Positions 1 to 8,301 of a stretch of 64,000 nt of DNA are shown here, one piece after another. Under the pieces are notes generated by a model. The model searched no databases and was not told where the DNA came from. It saw nothing but the letters and a program-made list of their open reading frames with translations. The position numbers were made by a program, and so were the translations under genes. Every line of letters begins with the position of its first letter. The first letter of the stretch is position 1. The DNA comes from Phormidium ambiguum IAM M-71. GTDB taxonomy: Bacteria; Cyanobacteriota; Cyanobacteriia; Cyanobacteriales; Aerosakkonemataceae. Location of the stretch: positions 1 to 64,000 of the forward strand of contig NZ_MRCE01000031.1 of NCBI RefSeq assembly GCF_001904725.1. The letters run 5' to 3'.

Positions 1-18
1 CAGTTGCTCTCCATTTAA

Positions 19-417
19 TCAATCCTCAACATTTAAGAAATTGGTTTGCTCGTTGCTGCTACTGTACCTCTTAACAGCGCAAAGCGCTGTATTAAGTTTT
101 TCTAAGGCGATACCTAAAGCTGCATCATAACGTAATTTGTCGTGGTCACTGACATCTTCATAACCTAATACTAGTCCATAAATTCTTTGGGTGACTAATT
201 GCTCAACTGAATAATCTATATAGGACGAATTTCTATAATCTTGAAAACCCTCAGCGAATTGTTTGCTAATTTTCAACTTTTTGTCCAATTCGGCTATTAA
301 GGTAATTCCTGCATTTGAAGTGATTTTACCTCCCGAAAAATTAGCGATTATTTCTTTTCCTCCAACTCTTCCCAAGTTGAATTGCGAGCTTGCTTTTTTT
401 CGATACCTGGAAATCAT
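19..417 (-). pseudogene. IS1380-family transposase, N-terminal fragment
   Basis: The first ~105 residues look like the start of an IS1380-family DDE transposase: a basic start (MISRYRKK), the block FSGGKITSNAGITLIAELD (residues 27-45) and DHDKLRYDAALG (91-102). After about residue 108 the reading leaves the family pattern and stops at 132, while full transposases of this family run to about 400-450 residues and carry their DDE catalytic residues further on. It is therefore a broken remnant, probably frameshifted or joined to other DNA. It sits beside a second decayed transposon, so this edge is an insertion graveyard. Family assignment is by recognition of the N-terminal block only. Confidence 0.7.
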
Positions 418-827
418 AAGCTGAGGAACATTAGATTTTTAATTAATCAATTATAGTAGATTTATTCACCTGCTAATTATGATTAAATAATTTAATTATC
501 ATCAAAAAATTACGGTCAATCTTTTATTTCTTATCCCTCTAATTCCTAATAATTTTGAATTAATACCGATTCACACACTGTTGGATGTGGAAACTGGGTG
601 TTTGCACGCTAAAACCATTATCCAGTAAGCCTTTTGTGGTTGGCGATCGCAAAGTTTGTGAGAAATGCGGGTTAATCAGTATGCTCAGAATGTTTTGCGC
701 CAAGTACAACGTTCTCTTGGGTATGATTAAGTTCTGGCTAATAATATCTGTTCTGACATCGTTCCTCTAATTGGAAGCATATAAGTAGTCGGACAAAAGA
801 AAACGAGACTGTGTTAAGTTTGATTGA
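418..827. other. Intergenic, no gene supported
   Basis: AT-rich spacer between the IS1380 fragment and the truncated tnsB. A 61-codon open frame (585-770) has no recognisable domain and looks accidental. I found neither the missing N-terminal part of TnsB nor a TnsA gene here in any frame. Confidence 0.5.
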
Positions 828-878
828 GGTTGGGAGTTAAAATTAACTACTCCTCGACATGGCGACCGTCCTTTCGAG

Positions 879-2063
879 ATGGCACACATCGACCATACAC
901 AATTGGATATAGAGCTAGTTTGTTCCCGCACAGGTCGCTCTCTGGGTAGACCTTGGGCTACAGTGTTAATTGATGCCATGAGCCGTCGAATTCTAGCTAT
1001 TTATCTCACCTTTGATGAACCAAGCTATCGCTCTTGTATGATGGTCTTAAGAATCTGCGTGCAGCGTTTTTCTCGTTTACCTGAGACAATTGTGGTAGAC
1101 GGCGGAGCAGAGTTTAGTAGCACCTATTTTGAAACACTGTTAGCAGCTTTTGAGTGTACCAAAAAACAGCGTCCTCCAGCTAAAGCTCGGTTTGGTTCTA
1201 TCATTGAAAGGTTATTTGGTACAACCAACATAGAATTTTTTTATAACCTTAGAGGTAATACTCAAATTACCAAAAATGTCCGTTTAGTTACCAAATCAAA
1301 TAATCCCAAGAAACAAGCTGTTTGGACATTAGATGAACTTTACGAATATTTTTGTGCATATAGCTATGAATTTTACGACTGCCAAGAACATCCAGCATTA
1401 GGGCAGAGTCCTCGTCAAGCCTTTACCAATGGATTAATTTTAAGTGGTTCTCGCCCACAAAAACAAATTATTTATAATGAAAACTTCAAGATTTTTACCT
1501 TACCATCTACACCCAAAGGGACAGCTAAAGTTCAGCCTAGTCGCGGTGTAAAAATTAATTATATCTATTATTGGTCAACCGATGATTCTTTCTTGAGACC
1601 CGAAATTGAAGGAACCAATCTACCAATTCGCTATGACCCCTTTGATATGGGAACTGCTTATGCTTATGTCAAGGGACATTGGGTACGCTGTATATCGGAA
1701 TATTACAAATCTTTCCACGAACGTTCTGAGCGAGAAGTTAATATAGCAAGTCTCCAATTACGTCGTTCCAAGCAAAAGTTCACTCAACGGCTGACTATTT
1801 CTGCTAAAGAAAAGGCGATGTATTTAGAAGGAACTGAAGCTAAAGAAGCATTATTATTGCAACGCTTACATGACTTAGCACGTCTTGATGTCTGCTCGCT
1901 GATTGAAAGAAAGGAAACCGAGGCGAACCATCAAATTTTTCCAGTTAATTTAAATGGCGATGAAAGTTCTCTAGATGGCAATAAACAGCCGGGAAAATCT
2001 AGAGTAAACAGCTTAATTGATTTAACTAAAATAGAAGCTTACAAAGATGAGGAGCTATGGTAA
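879..2063 (+). pseudogene. tnsB: Tn7-like transposase TnsB, N-terminally truncated
   Basis: Encodes the retroviral-integrase-like core of a TnsB transposase. The DDE triad is visible: D5 in HIDHT, D74 in VVDGGAEF and E110 in GSIIERLFG, with the D-35-E spacing typical of the fold. It is followed by a mu-type beta-barrel region and a charged C-terminal tail that in TnsB contacts TnsC. Catalytic D1 lies at residue 5, while TnsB normally has 200 or more residues of DNA-binding domains before it. Family-like codons extend back only to about 840, and a stop in the same frame lies at 825-827, so the DNA-binding half is lost. Its end overlaps tnsC by 7 bp. End recognition is very unlikely, so the element is probably immobile unless complemented. 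Confidence 0.85.
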
Positions 2064-3193
2064 AAATACAGTCTCGGCCTTTTTCAGACTCACTCCTATT
2101 AGAATCCAAAGAAGCCAAGAATAATTATTTTAAAAACCTGACTGTTCCCCACAAAAAGCTTCAGTCAGCTTTAGAACTCTTACTCATCAATACTCTAGAA
2201 CCAGCCGATACTTTAGTTTTCTTAGTATTTGGCGTAACAGGTGTGGGAAAAACAACTCTACGTCGGCGTTTTGAAAAGGTACTTCTTGAGGAATTCCTTC
2301 CCTCATTACGTCAGAATCCCGGTCAAATTGCGGTAGCTGGTATGGAAGCTATTCCAGCTGAACAGGGCAAGTTTAGTTACAAAGACTATTACACTCGTGC
2401 CTTAGAAGCTCTTAAAGAAGTTTTAATCGAATATAAAGCTAATTATCGATTATCTTCATCAGAAGCCAACGATTTAAAATGCTTGAACCAAGGCCACTAT
2501 AAAGATTCACCCGCCTTGCGTCGGGCGATGGAAAAAGTGTTTCGTTACCGTCAGCTTAAAGCTTTTACAATCGATGAGGCGCAACATCTATTGATGATGG
2601 CAGGTGGGCATCAAATGCTACATCAAATGAACTGGGTGAAGTCTATTGCTAATCTTACCGGAACAGTGCATATCTTATTTGGGACTTATGAATTGCTTAA
2701 CTGTCCTACACTAAATGGACAGATGGGGCGGCGTAGCGAGGATATTCATTTAACTCCTTATGAAGCTGATAATGCTGAAGATATCGCTGAATTTATCCGC
2801 GTCATCAAAACTTTTCAACGTCATCTTCCGCTAGTAGAAGAACCCAATTTAGAAAAACATTACGAATATCTTTTTTCTGGCTCAATTGGTTGTGTGGGAC
2901 TTCTCAAAAATTGGTTGACTCGTTCACTGAGAGTAGCGTTATCTGAAGAAGCTCTGACTCTGAATAATAAGCATCTTAAAAGAGGAGCTTTAGGAGCAGC
3001 ACGCCTTAAGAAAATTAAAGAAGAGGCATTCCAAGGATTAAGACGTTTCCGGGAGGAATCTAACTTTGATTCTCAACAATGTTTAACAGAATATAACATT
3101 GAGATACCCGCCCCTGGCTCTGCAAAAAAGGGTCGTGTCGGTCAAAGGAAACCATTACGAGATGCTGTTGGGGCAAATTCTGATGATAGTTGA
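2057..3193 (+). CDS. tnsC: Tn7-like AAA+ regulator TnsC
   Basis: AAA+ ATPase of the TnsC/TniB family, the matchmaker that links target-selection protein (TniQ/TnsD) to the transposase TnsB. Walker A is GVTGVGKTT at residues 59-67 and Walker B is FTIDEAQHLL at 170-179 with the D-E pair at 173-174. The length (378 residues) is normal for Tn7-like TnsC rather than the shorter type V-K CAST form. It overlaps tnsB by 7 bp upstream and the probable tniQ start by 11 bp downstream, so the three are one translationally coupled unit. The frame is intact although tnsB is truncated. Confidence 0.88.
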   Translation: MVKIQSRPFSDSLLLESKEAKNNYFKNLTVPHKKLQSALELLLINTLEPADTLVFLVFGVTGVGKTTLRRRFEKVLLEEFLPSLRQNPGQIAVAGMEAIPAEQGKFSYKDYYTRALEALKEVLIEYKANYRLSSSEANDLKCLNQGHYKDSPALRRAMEKVFRYRQLKAFTIDEAQHLLMMAGGHQMLHQMNWVKSIANLTGTVHILFGTYELLNCPTLNGQMGRRSEDIHLTPYEADNAEDIAEFIRVIKTFQRHLPLVEEPNLEKHYEYLFSGSIGCVGLLKNWLTRSLRVALSEEALTLNNKHLKRGALGAARLKKIKEEAFQGLRRFREESNFDSQQCLTEYNIEIPAPGSAKKGRVGQRKPLRDAVGANSDDS

Positions 3194-4874
3194 CAGCGCG
3201 ATTATCGATGAATTATGGGACACCCAACCACCTATTGTCCCAAATCCTAGCCGTTTGTTTCATCTACAACCGATGGGTTTAGGCACTGCTTATGTGGAGA
3301 GCCTTACTAGCTATGTTGCTCGTCTAGGAGAAGCTCATGGTGTACCGCCTGGAACTTTATTGGCTATTGAAGTCAAACCGATGGTGAAACAGGGTTATGC
3401 TATCAACCCCTTAAATTCATCAAGCATTGTCAGTCTGTATGGACAAAGTTCTGTCAAAGCTTTAAATGGAACTCAACTAGGAGCTAAACAACTTGTCAAG
3501 GCACTTGAAGAACTTACTTTACGCAATGATTTGCAGTTTTTGACGCTACTTCCTTGGGCTGAAGTTTTCCCAGTTAGAGGTTTGCTCAGACACTTTCAGG
3601 CTTGGTGTCCTGATTGCTATCAAGAGTGGCAGAATCATCAACAGATTATTTATTCCCCTCTGTTATGGGCTTTGCAAGCTGTCAAAATTTGTCCGGCGCA
3701 TCATAGACCTTTAGAATCTAAATGTCCTTATTGTGACCGAGAGTTTTTACCTTTGTGGTGGGACTCTCAACCTGGATTTTGTTTAAGATGTCGCGGGTGG
3801 TTGGGAAATAATTGCCAGCTTTATCCTAAGTCAAATACTTTATTTGAGCCGACTGAAGAATTTAAGCAACAACTTTGGATAGCTCAAACTTTAGGAGAAT
3901 TAATGGCGAACGCTCCCAATTTAATATCTCGACCGCCAAGAAATACTATTAAAACAATGCTTGAGGCTTATGTACATCAATACATTCAAGATAACGTTTC
4001 CGCTTTTGGCCGAAACTTTGGGCTATCCAGAGCCGAAATTATTCGTTGGTATTCAGGTGTAACTATTTCAAATTTGGATAAACTTTTGCTTATTTGTTAT
4101 ACTTTATCAACGAATCTTACAGATTTTTTGCAACGGCGAGTAGTACCTTTATCTAGTGAGCAGCACTACCTGTTAACTGCCAAGCCGAAGAAAAGACAAT
4201 GCTCTTCGTCAAAAGTTACTTTGAGAAAGAGTAACGAGCGTGAGCAGCTTGTTGAAGCTATGCAGCTAGCTTTAGAAGAAGTGCCACCTCCTTCTTTGAC
4301 ACAGTTAGCTCTTCGTTTAGGATACAAAAGTTATAGTAGTTTAACGGCTTGCTCGAAATCTTTGTCGGCTGCTCTCACTGCTAGATATGTTGATTATCAG
4401 CAACAATTAAGGCTGGAACGAATCCGAAATGTACTCGAAAGTGTGCTTGATAGCAATGAGTATCCCTCACCTTCTCTTCAAAAAGTAGCTCGGCGTACTG
4501 GTATCAGTTTAGGAACTTTTTACTGTCATTGCCCACTTTTGTGTCGTGCTGTTTCTTTTCGCTATGAAGATTACCGAAAATTTCACCAGAAACAAATGAT
4601 TGCTCAAGGCTTGAGGGAAGTAAGAAAGCTTGCTCCTATACTTTATGCACAAGGGATAACTCCAACTGTTAAGAATATGAGAAAATTTATGCAACATCCA
4701 TCTACCTTATGGCACGTTGAGGTTGTGGAAGGTTTAAGCGAGGTAAGACGCGCACTGGTAAGGTTGAGGAAGCTTCAAATCGTTTTCATAAATACAGGTT
4801 TCCGATTGCGGCCATCTTTTGGTTTAAAATCGGCCATCTTTTGCTTTAAGTCACAGCCAACCAACTTCATCTGA
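3183..4874 (+). CDS. tnsD: Target-selection protein TnsD/TniQ family
   Basis: Long TniQ-family protein that picks the insertion site for a Tn7-like element. I chose the ATG at 3183 because it overlaps the tnsC stop by 11 bp; an upstream ATG at 3099 would lie deep in tnsC. The N-terminal TniQ domain (LGTAYVESLTSYVARLGEAH) is followed by zinc-binding pairs: CPDC near residue 142, CPAH near 170, then CPYC and CLRC. The large C-terminal half with helix-turn-helix-like stretches fits TnsD (sequence-specific DNA binding) rather than the short TniQ of CRISPR-guided elements. The last ~30 codons run through a tandem repeat and look like read-out beyond the original end. Confidence 0.82.
   Translation: MIVDSAIIDELWDTQPPIVPNPSRLFHLQPMGLGTAYVESLTSYVARLGEAHGVPPGTLLAIEVKPMVKQGYAINPLNSSSIVSLYGQSSVKALNGTQLGAKQLVKALEELTLRNDLQFLTLLPWAEVFPVRGLLRHFQAWCPDCYQEWQNHQQIIYSPLLWALQAVKICPAHHRPLESKCPYCDREFLPLWWDSQPGFCLRCRGWLGNNCQLYPKSNTLFEPTEEFKQQLWIAQTLGELMANAPNLISRPPRNTIKTMLEAYVHQYIQDNVSAFGRNFGLSRAEIIRWYSGVTISNLDKLLLICYTLSTNLTDFLQRRVVPLSSEQHYLLTAKPKKRQCSSSKVTLRKSNEREQLVEAMQLALEEVPPPSLTQLALRLGYKSYSSLTACSKSLSAALTARYVDYQQQLRLERIRNVLESVLDSNEYPSPSLQKVARRTGISLGTFYCHCPLLCRAVSFRYEDYRKFHQKQMIAQGLREVRKLAPILYAQGITPTVKNMRKFMQHPSTLWHVEVVEGLSEVRRALVRLRKLQIVFINTGFRLRPSFGLKSAIFCFKSQPTNFI
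4809..4852 (+). repeat. Two tandem 22-bp repeats at the 3' end of tnsD
   Basis: Two consecutive 22-bp units, both beginning CGGCCATCTTTTG and continuing xTTTAA, at 4809-4830 and 4831-4852. They lie inside the last codons of the tnsD frame. Tandem ~22-bp sites are the usual size of TnsB-binding sites at Tn7-like ends, so this may be a remnant of the right end. No matching left end was found in the window. Confidence 0.45.
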
Positions 4875-4951
4875 GTAAGATCGCGGTCAGTGACATTGTG
4901 AAGCGACATGGGCAGAAGATCCCTCCATCTTTGACTAGCATAAAACTACAT

Positions 4952-5422
4952 TTAGATGTAATACATAGGATTATTATGTTGACGCTCATCCCTCAGCTGA
5001 CACAAATCTTGAAGAGTATAACGGCTGAGAATTGCTTCGAAAGCAGAATTAGCTTGCTGCCAAACTTTATAAATTGCTTCTTTTTCTAGAGTGCAAGAAT
5101 CCGATCGCTTTTTCTCTTTCTGCACACCTTCTAAAGAAATCACAATTTCTAATAGAGTAATCTCCCAAGGTTCACGGCTTAACAGATAGCCACCTTTAGC
5201 GCCACGATGACTTTGCACTAAACCACCACGCCGCAGATTGATAAAAACTTGTTCCAAGTAACGTTCAGGAATTGGCTGTTTAGTTGTGATTTCACTAAGA
5301 GTTAATGGAACTTTTTTAGTGTTTTGACTTGCTAATTCTATAAGTGCTAACAAGGCATATTCTAGCTTGGAAGATAGTTCTATAATACTGTGACTTTGGT
5401 GATTTGGGGAAGAATCTAACAT
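4952..5422 (-). CDS. Rrf2-family transcriptional regulator (CymR-like), copy 1
   Basis: Winged-helix Rrf2 regulator of 156 residues; HTH and wing at about 40-80, with the family block LRRGGLVQSHRGAKGGYLL. The start is the ATG at 5422; a TTG 60 bp upstream would add a non-family tail. The loop that binds [2Fe-2S] in IscR has one cysteine (C110) instead of three, so Fe-S sensing like IscR is unlikely. The C-terminus is PMYYI, like the tail by which Bacillus CymR (ending YMFYI, from memory) is known to contact cysteine synthase CysK. It lies downstream of cysA and a small membrane ORF on the same strand. Role inferred: cysteine/sulfur-status repressor. Confidence 0.82.
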   Translation of the reverse strand: MLDSSPNHQSHSIIELSSKLEYALLALIELASQNTKKVPLTLSEITTKQPIPERYLEQVFINLRRGGLVQSHRGAKGGYLLSREPWEITLLEIVISLEGVQKEKKRSDSCTLEKEAIYKVWQQANSAFEAILSRYTLQDLCQLRDERQHNNPMYYI

Positions 5423-5478
5423 GATATTGTTATTAATTGGATGGAAAAAACAATTAGAAATCCAAGATTTATAACTAT

Positions 5479-5652
5479 TCAAAATATGGAAAATTTTAAA
5501 TTACTTGACATGAGCAAGATAACATAAATTACACTTGTTCCTAAACCAATTCCGGTAAAAACTAAGCCAAGTGTCCAACCGTAACCTGTTCCGAGAGTAT
5601 CAGATGAAATCAAATAGTGTAGGCGTGCAATTAATACTTGAAGTGGTTCCAT
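5479..5652 (-). CDS. Small membrane protein, 57 aa, unknown
   Basis: Short open frame starting with ATG at 5652 and ending 57 bp before the rrf2 start. It reads MEPLQVLIARLHYLISS, then a glycine-rich hydrophobic stretch (LVFTGIGLGTSVIYVILLM, about residues 30-48) that would form one transmembrane helix. I do not recognise the family. It lies between cysA and rrf2 copy 1 on the same strand, with 58 bp to cysA, so it may be a co-transcribed accessory of sulfate transport. No clear ribosome-binding site is visible, so translation is unproven. It could also be a fragment of a larger membrane protein. Confidence 0.4.
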   Translation of the reverse strand: MEPLQVLIARLHYLISSDTLGTGYGWTLGLVFTGIGLGTSVIYVILLMSSNLKFSIF

Positions 5653-5710
5653 AAGTTGAAAATTTTGGGGTTAACGATTGGCACTTGTTAATTTTTTCGG
5701 TGCAAAACTA

Positions 5711-6727
5711 TTATTTTAGAATCGGATCGGGGAAAATTTTGATTTTCTTAGATTGCACGTAAACTCGTTGATTTAGGTGTAATTGAAGTTGCAGAAAACG
5801 CTCTCGACTTAGGTAAGCATTTACTCTTTCTGCTGATTCCAAAACTAACTCCATGCGAATTTCCCAACCTAAATAAATAATTCGGTCAACTCTCGCAGAT
5901 ACCGCACCTTTAATAGGTTGTAACTGAATTAAAACATCGTGAGGCCGGAGAAAAATTTGCTCTTTTTTTGTGAGTCGTTTATTACTAAGGAAAAAGCCTG
6001 CCTTACTTGGTAATACATTTACTGGCCCAAGAAAACTCATCACAAAAGGAGTTGCTGGATTATCATAGATTTCTGATGGTTTACCAACTTGTTCTACGCG
6101 ACCTTGATTCATCACCACAATTTCATCAGCTACTTCCATTGCTTCTTCTTGATCGTGGGTAACAAATACAGTCGTTACTTGTACTTCTTCGTGCAGGTGT
6201 CGTAACCAATTCCGCAATTCTTTACGGACTTTGGCATCTAATGCACCAAAAGGTTCATCTAATAACAAAACTCTTGGTTGTACCGCTAATGCTCTAGCTA
6301 AAGCAACCCGTTGTCTTTGTCCACCGGAAAGTTGAGAAGGATAACGATCGCCTAAACCCCCCAACTGAATTAACTGCAAAAGTTCCTCAACTCGCTGCTG
6401 AATCCTATTTTTCGCTACTTTGCGAATTTCTAAAGCAAAAGCTATATTTTGGCGAATTGTTAAATGTTTAAACAAAGCATAGTGCTGAAACACAAAACCA
6501 ATGTGGCGTTCCTGCACAGATTGGTAAGTAGCATCTTCTCCAATCAGCCAAATTTTTCCAGTATCAGGAAGTTCTAACCCTGCAATCATCCGTAACAAAG
6601 TGGATTTTCCCGATCCAGAAGGGCCTAACAACGCCACCAGAGAGCCTGTTTTTATTTCTAAATTTACCTGGTCAACGGCGGAGAAAGAGCCAAATTGTTT
6701 AGAAACATTCTCGACTTTAATACCCAT
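5711..6727 (-). CDS. cysA: Sulfate/thiosulfate ABC transporter ATP-binding protein
   Basis: ATPase subunit of the sulfate permease. From the ATG at 6727 ([13 protein letters not shown]): Walker [10 protein letters not shown] at 35-43, signature LSGGQ at 133-137, Walker B LLLDEP at 154-159, then a regulatory C-terminal domain, 338 residues in all. A TTG five codons upstream is a less likely start. The usual partners (sulfate-binding protein, CysT, CysW) are not in this window, so it either serves a permease encoded elsewhere or is a second copy. It is divergent from cysR across a 72-bp spacer holding two copies of the island's shared motif, so it is probably regulated with the sulfonate genes. 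Confidence 0.92.
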   Translation of the reverse strand: MGIKVENVSKQFGSFSAVDQVNLEIKTGSLVALLGPSGSGKSTLLRMIAGLELPDTGKIWLIGEDATYQSVQERHIGFVFQHYALFKHLTIRQNIAFALEIRKVAKNRIQQRVEELLQLIQLGGLGDRYPSQLSGGQRQRVALARALAVQPRVLLLDEPFGALDAKVRKELRNWLRHLHEEVQVTTVFVTHDQEEAMEVADEIVVMNQGRVEQVGKPSEIYDNPATPFVMSFLGPVNVLPSKAGFFLSNKRLTKKEQIFLRPHDVLIQLQPIKGAVSARVDRIIYLGWEIRMELVLESAERVNAYLSRERFLQLQLHLNQRVYVQSKKIKIFPDPILK

Positions 6728-6757
6728 ATTGTACCTTGACAAGAAACTGCTATATTT

Positions 6758-6778
6758 AAACTACGCTAAATACATCGA
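6758..6778 (-). promoter_or_regulatory. Shared sulfur-island motif, site 1
   Basis: On the minus strand it reads TCGATGTATTTAGCGTAGTT+T, close to site 3 (pattern CGATxxxTTTAGxGTAGTTT). It lies 31 bp upstream of the cysA start and shares a TCGA centre with site 2, forming a back-to-back pair. Function is inferred. Confidence 0.5.
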
Positions 6779-6791
6779 CAAACAGTATTTT
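6775..6791 (+). promoter_or_regulatory. Shared sulfur-island motif, site 2
   Basis: Reads TCGACAAACAGTATTTT, nearly identical to site 10 (CGACAAACAGTAGTTTT). It ends 9 bp before the cysR ATG, a position suited to repression of cysR. Function is inferred. Confidence 0.55.
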
Positions 6792-6799
6792 ACAATACC

Positions 6800-7387
6800 A
6801 TGCTCTTTACACTACTCTCAACGAAACAATCTGTAAAACCAATTCGCCAGGGATTCAGTCCCCGTTCTATACTGCCCCTCAAGTCAAACCTGCTATGGAA
6901 AATTGAGTCAGGCATCGTGAAAGCAACCACCTGGCTAGACGACGATACAACCGTTACTTTGGGAATTTGGGGACCAGGAGATATTGTGGGCAAACCTTTA
7001 TCAAAAGTTGAAGCTTACCAAATTGAGTGCTTAACCAAAGTAGAAGTCAGCGTATTTAACGTTCAAGAGTGGCAGCAAATTACAGATGTTTTAATGGCGC
7101 ATATTCAGCAAACAGAAGAATTGCTGCTAATTCGTAGTTACAAAAAAACCGAGATCATGGTCATCAAACTTTTAAGTTGGCTGGCAAAAAGGTTTGGTCA
7201 TGAAGTAAAAAATGGGCATTTAATAGATGTGCGTTTAACTCATCAAGATATTGCTGAAATGCTTGGTGCAACTCGTGTCACTGTAACTCGCGTATTAATT
7301 CAATTGGAACAACAAGGTTTGATTGAACGCCTTTCTTTACATAGGTTTTTGGTCAAAGAAGAGGAATTATGGCATTACGAAATTTAA
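6800..7387 (+). CDS. cysR: Crp/Fnr-family sulfur regulator CysR
   Basis: Transcriptional regulator with an N-terminal cyclic-nucleotide-binding-like barrel (about 20-100) and a C-terminal winged helix whose HTH reads LTHQDIAEMLGATRVTVTRV (146-165). At 195 residues and divergent from cysA, it matches cyanobacterial CysR, which controls sulfate-transport genes under sulfur limitation (established for Synechococcus). The barrel is short and lacks an obvious cAMP-binding R-S pair. It ends HYEI, a tail with some likeness to cysteine-synthase-docking peptides. Two copies of the shared motif lie within 45 bp upstream, so it is probably itself controlled. Confidence 0.82.
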   Translation: MLFTLLSTKQSVKPIRQGFSPRSILPLKSNLLWKIESGIVKATTWLDDDTTVTLGIWGPGDIVGKPLSKVEAYQIECLTKVEVSVFNVQEWQQITDVLMAHIQQTEELLLIRSYKKTEIMVIKLLSWLAKRFGHEVKNGHLIDVRLTHQDIAEMLGATRVTVTRVLIQLEQQGLIERLSLHRFLVKEEELWHYEI

Positions 7388-7438
7388 GTAAATATTGTTA
7401 GTTATCAGTGTTGTTCTAATCCACAATAAAATTTTAGA

Positions 7439-7467
7439 TACCTCTTTTTTGACAGTTAAAAGAGGTA
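7439..7467. terminator. Bidirectional terminator between cysR and rrf2 copy 2
   Basis: Perfect 10-bp inverted repeat TACCTCTTTT / AAAAGAGGTA with a 9-nt loop, between two convergent genes; A and T runs in the stem give a U-tract in both directions. Confidence 0.6.
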
Positions 7468-7487
7468 AATTATTCTAAATTAATTAA

Positions 7488-7928
7488 TTAAATATAGTAC
7501 ATTTGATTAGATTTGCGGCTTTCTTTTCGTTTATCAGATAAACTTTTTAAGGAATAGCTGGCAAAAAGCTGCATTACTGATTGATTCGCTTCCGACCAAA
7601 TATCCTCAATTAATAAATTATCTGAAGATTCAACTGAAGCCTGGACTGATTTTTCTGGCTGAGGAATACCTTCTAAACAAGTAATAATTTCTAATAAAGT
7701 AATATTTTCTGGCGCTTTAGTTAAACAATAACCACCTTTTGTGCCGCGCTGAGAACGAACAATCCCACTACGTCGTAGGGAGATTAACAATTGCATCAGA
7801 TAACGATAGGGAATGTTTTGAGCAGCAACAATTTCATCTACTTGTAAGTAACTGCTTTGTTGGTAATGATCGGCTAGTTCTAACAAGGCTAATAAACCAT
7901 ATCTTACTTTAGCAGATAGTTTCATCAT
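7488..7928 (-). CDS. Rrf2-family transcriptional regulator (CymR-like), copy 2
   Basis: Second Rrf2 protein, 146 residues, starting MMKLSAKVRYGLLALLELA. The winged helix covers about 25-70 (LRRSGIVRSQRGTKGGYCL). Cysteines are only C68 and C84, outside the IscR cluster loop, so no Fe-S ligand set is visible. It ends QMYYI, matching the last four residues of copy 1 although the preceding sequences differ, which argues that the tail is functional. A copy of the shared motif lies 40 bp upstream of its start, a good place for autoregulation. Best guess is a CymR-like regulator that senses cysteine synthase. Confidence 0.83.
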   Translation of the reverse strand: MMKLSAKVRYGLLALLELADHYQQSSYLQVDEIVAAQNIPYRYLMQLLISLRRSGIVRSQRGTKGGYCLTKAPENITLLEIITCLEGIPQPEKSVQASVESSDNLLIEDIWSEANQSVMQLFASYSLKSLSDKRKESRKSNQMYYI

Positions 7929-7967
7929 CTTAACGTTGACACTGATTTATATTAAACCACACTTTAA

Positions 7968-7988
7968 CGATTGGTTTAGTGTAGTTTG
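7968..7988 (+). promoter_or_regulatory. Shared sulfur-island motif, site 3
   Basis: Core CGATTGGTTTAGTGTAGTTT (7969-7988), 40 bp upstream of rrf2 copy 2. It matches site 7 before ssuD at 17 of 20 positions. Its place at an Rrf2 promoter makes that regulator a candidate binder. Confidence 0.6.
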
Positions 7989-8155
7989 GAACTAATTGCT
8001 AAATTTTACTTTTTTTCATCTAGTGATTGAAAGTAAAAACTGCAAAAAAAGCTACTTTAACTTGCTCTCTGACCACATTCAGCTTAATCATTACTGATTT
8101 GGGGCAACAGCAAGAATTATGAAATATTTCTATGATTTTAAATTAAATACACTAA

Positions 8156-8177
8156 ACCGACTGTTTTATAGTAGTTT
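8156..8177 (+). promoter_or_regulatory. Shared sulfur-island motif, site 4
   Basis: Reads ACCGAC, then TGTTTTATAGTAGTTT; it keeps the ACCGAC and GTAGTTT ends with a few extra bases between. It lies 124 bp upstream of the SPFH gene and 228 bp upstream of rrf2 copy 2. The other bases of the 7929-8301 spacer show no gene. Confidence 0.4.
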
Positions 8178-8301
8178 AAGGCATTATACTATAGTTTTTT
8201 AAAATCAATGCTATTTAATAAATCACGTAGGAACTGAAATATAGGTTAATTTAACGATAATATTTACAACAGAGGATTGAATAGCCAGGTACAAATTAGA
8301 A

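Noticed and set aside
585-770. 61-codon plus-strand frame with two CxxC-like cysteines
   Set aside because: No recognisable domain, no ribosome-binding site, and it lies in a degenerate spacer between two transposon remnants.
879-4874. CRISPR-associated transposon (type V-K CAST)
   Set aside because: The TnsB-TnsC-TniQ order invites this, but TniQ is long and TnsD-like, no cas12k frame is present, and no repeat-spacer array was seen in the window.
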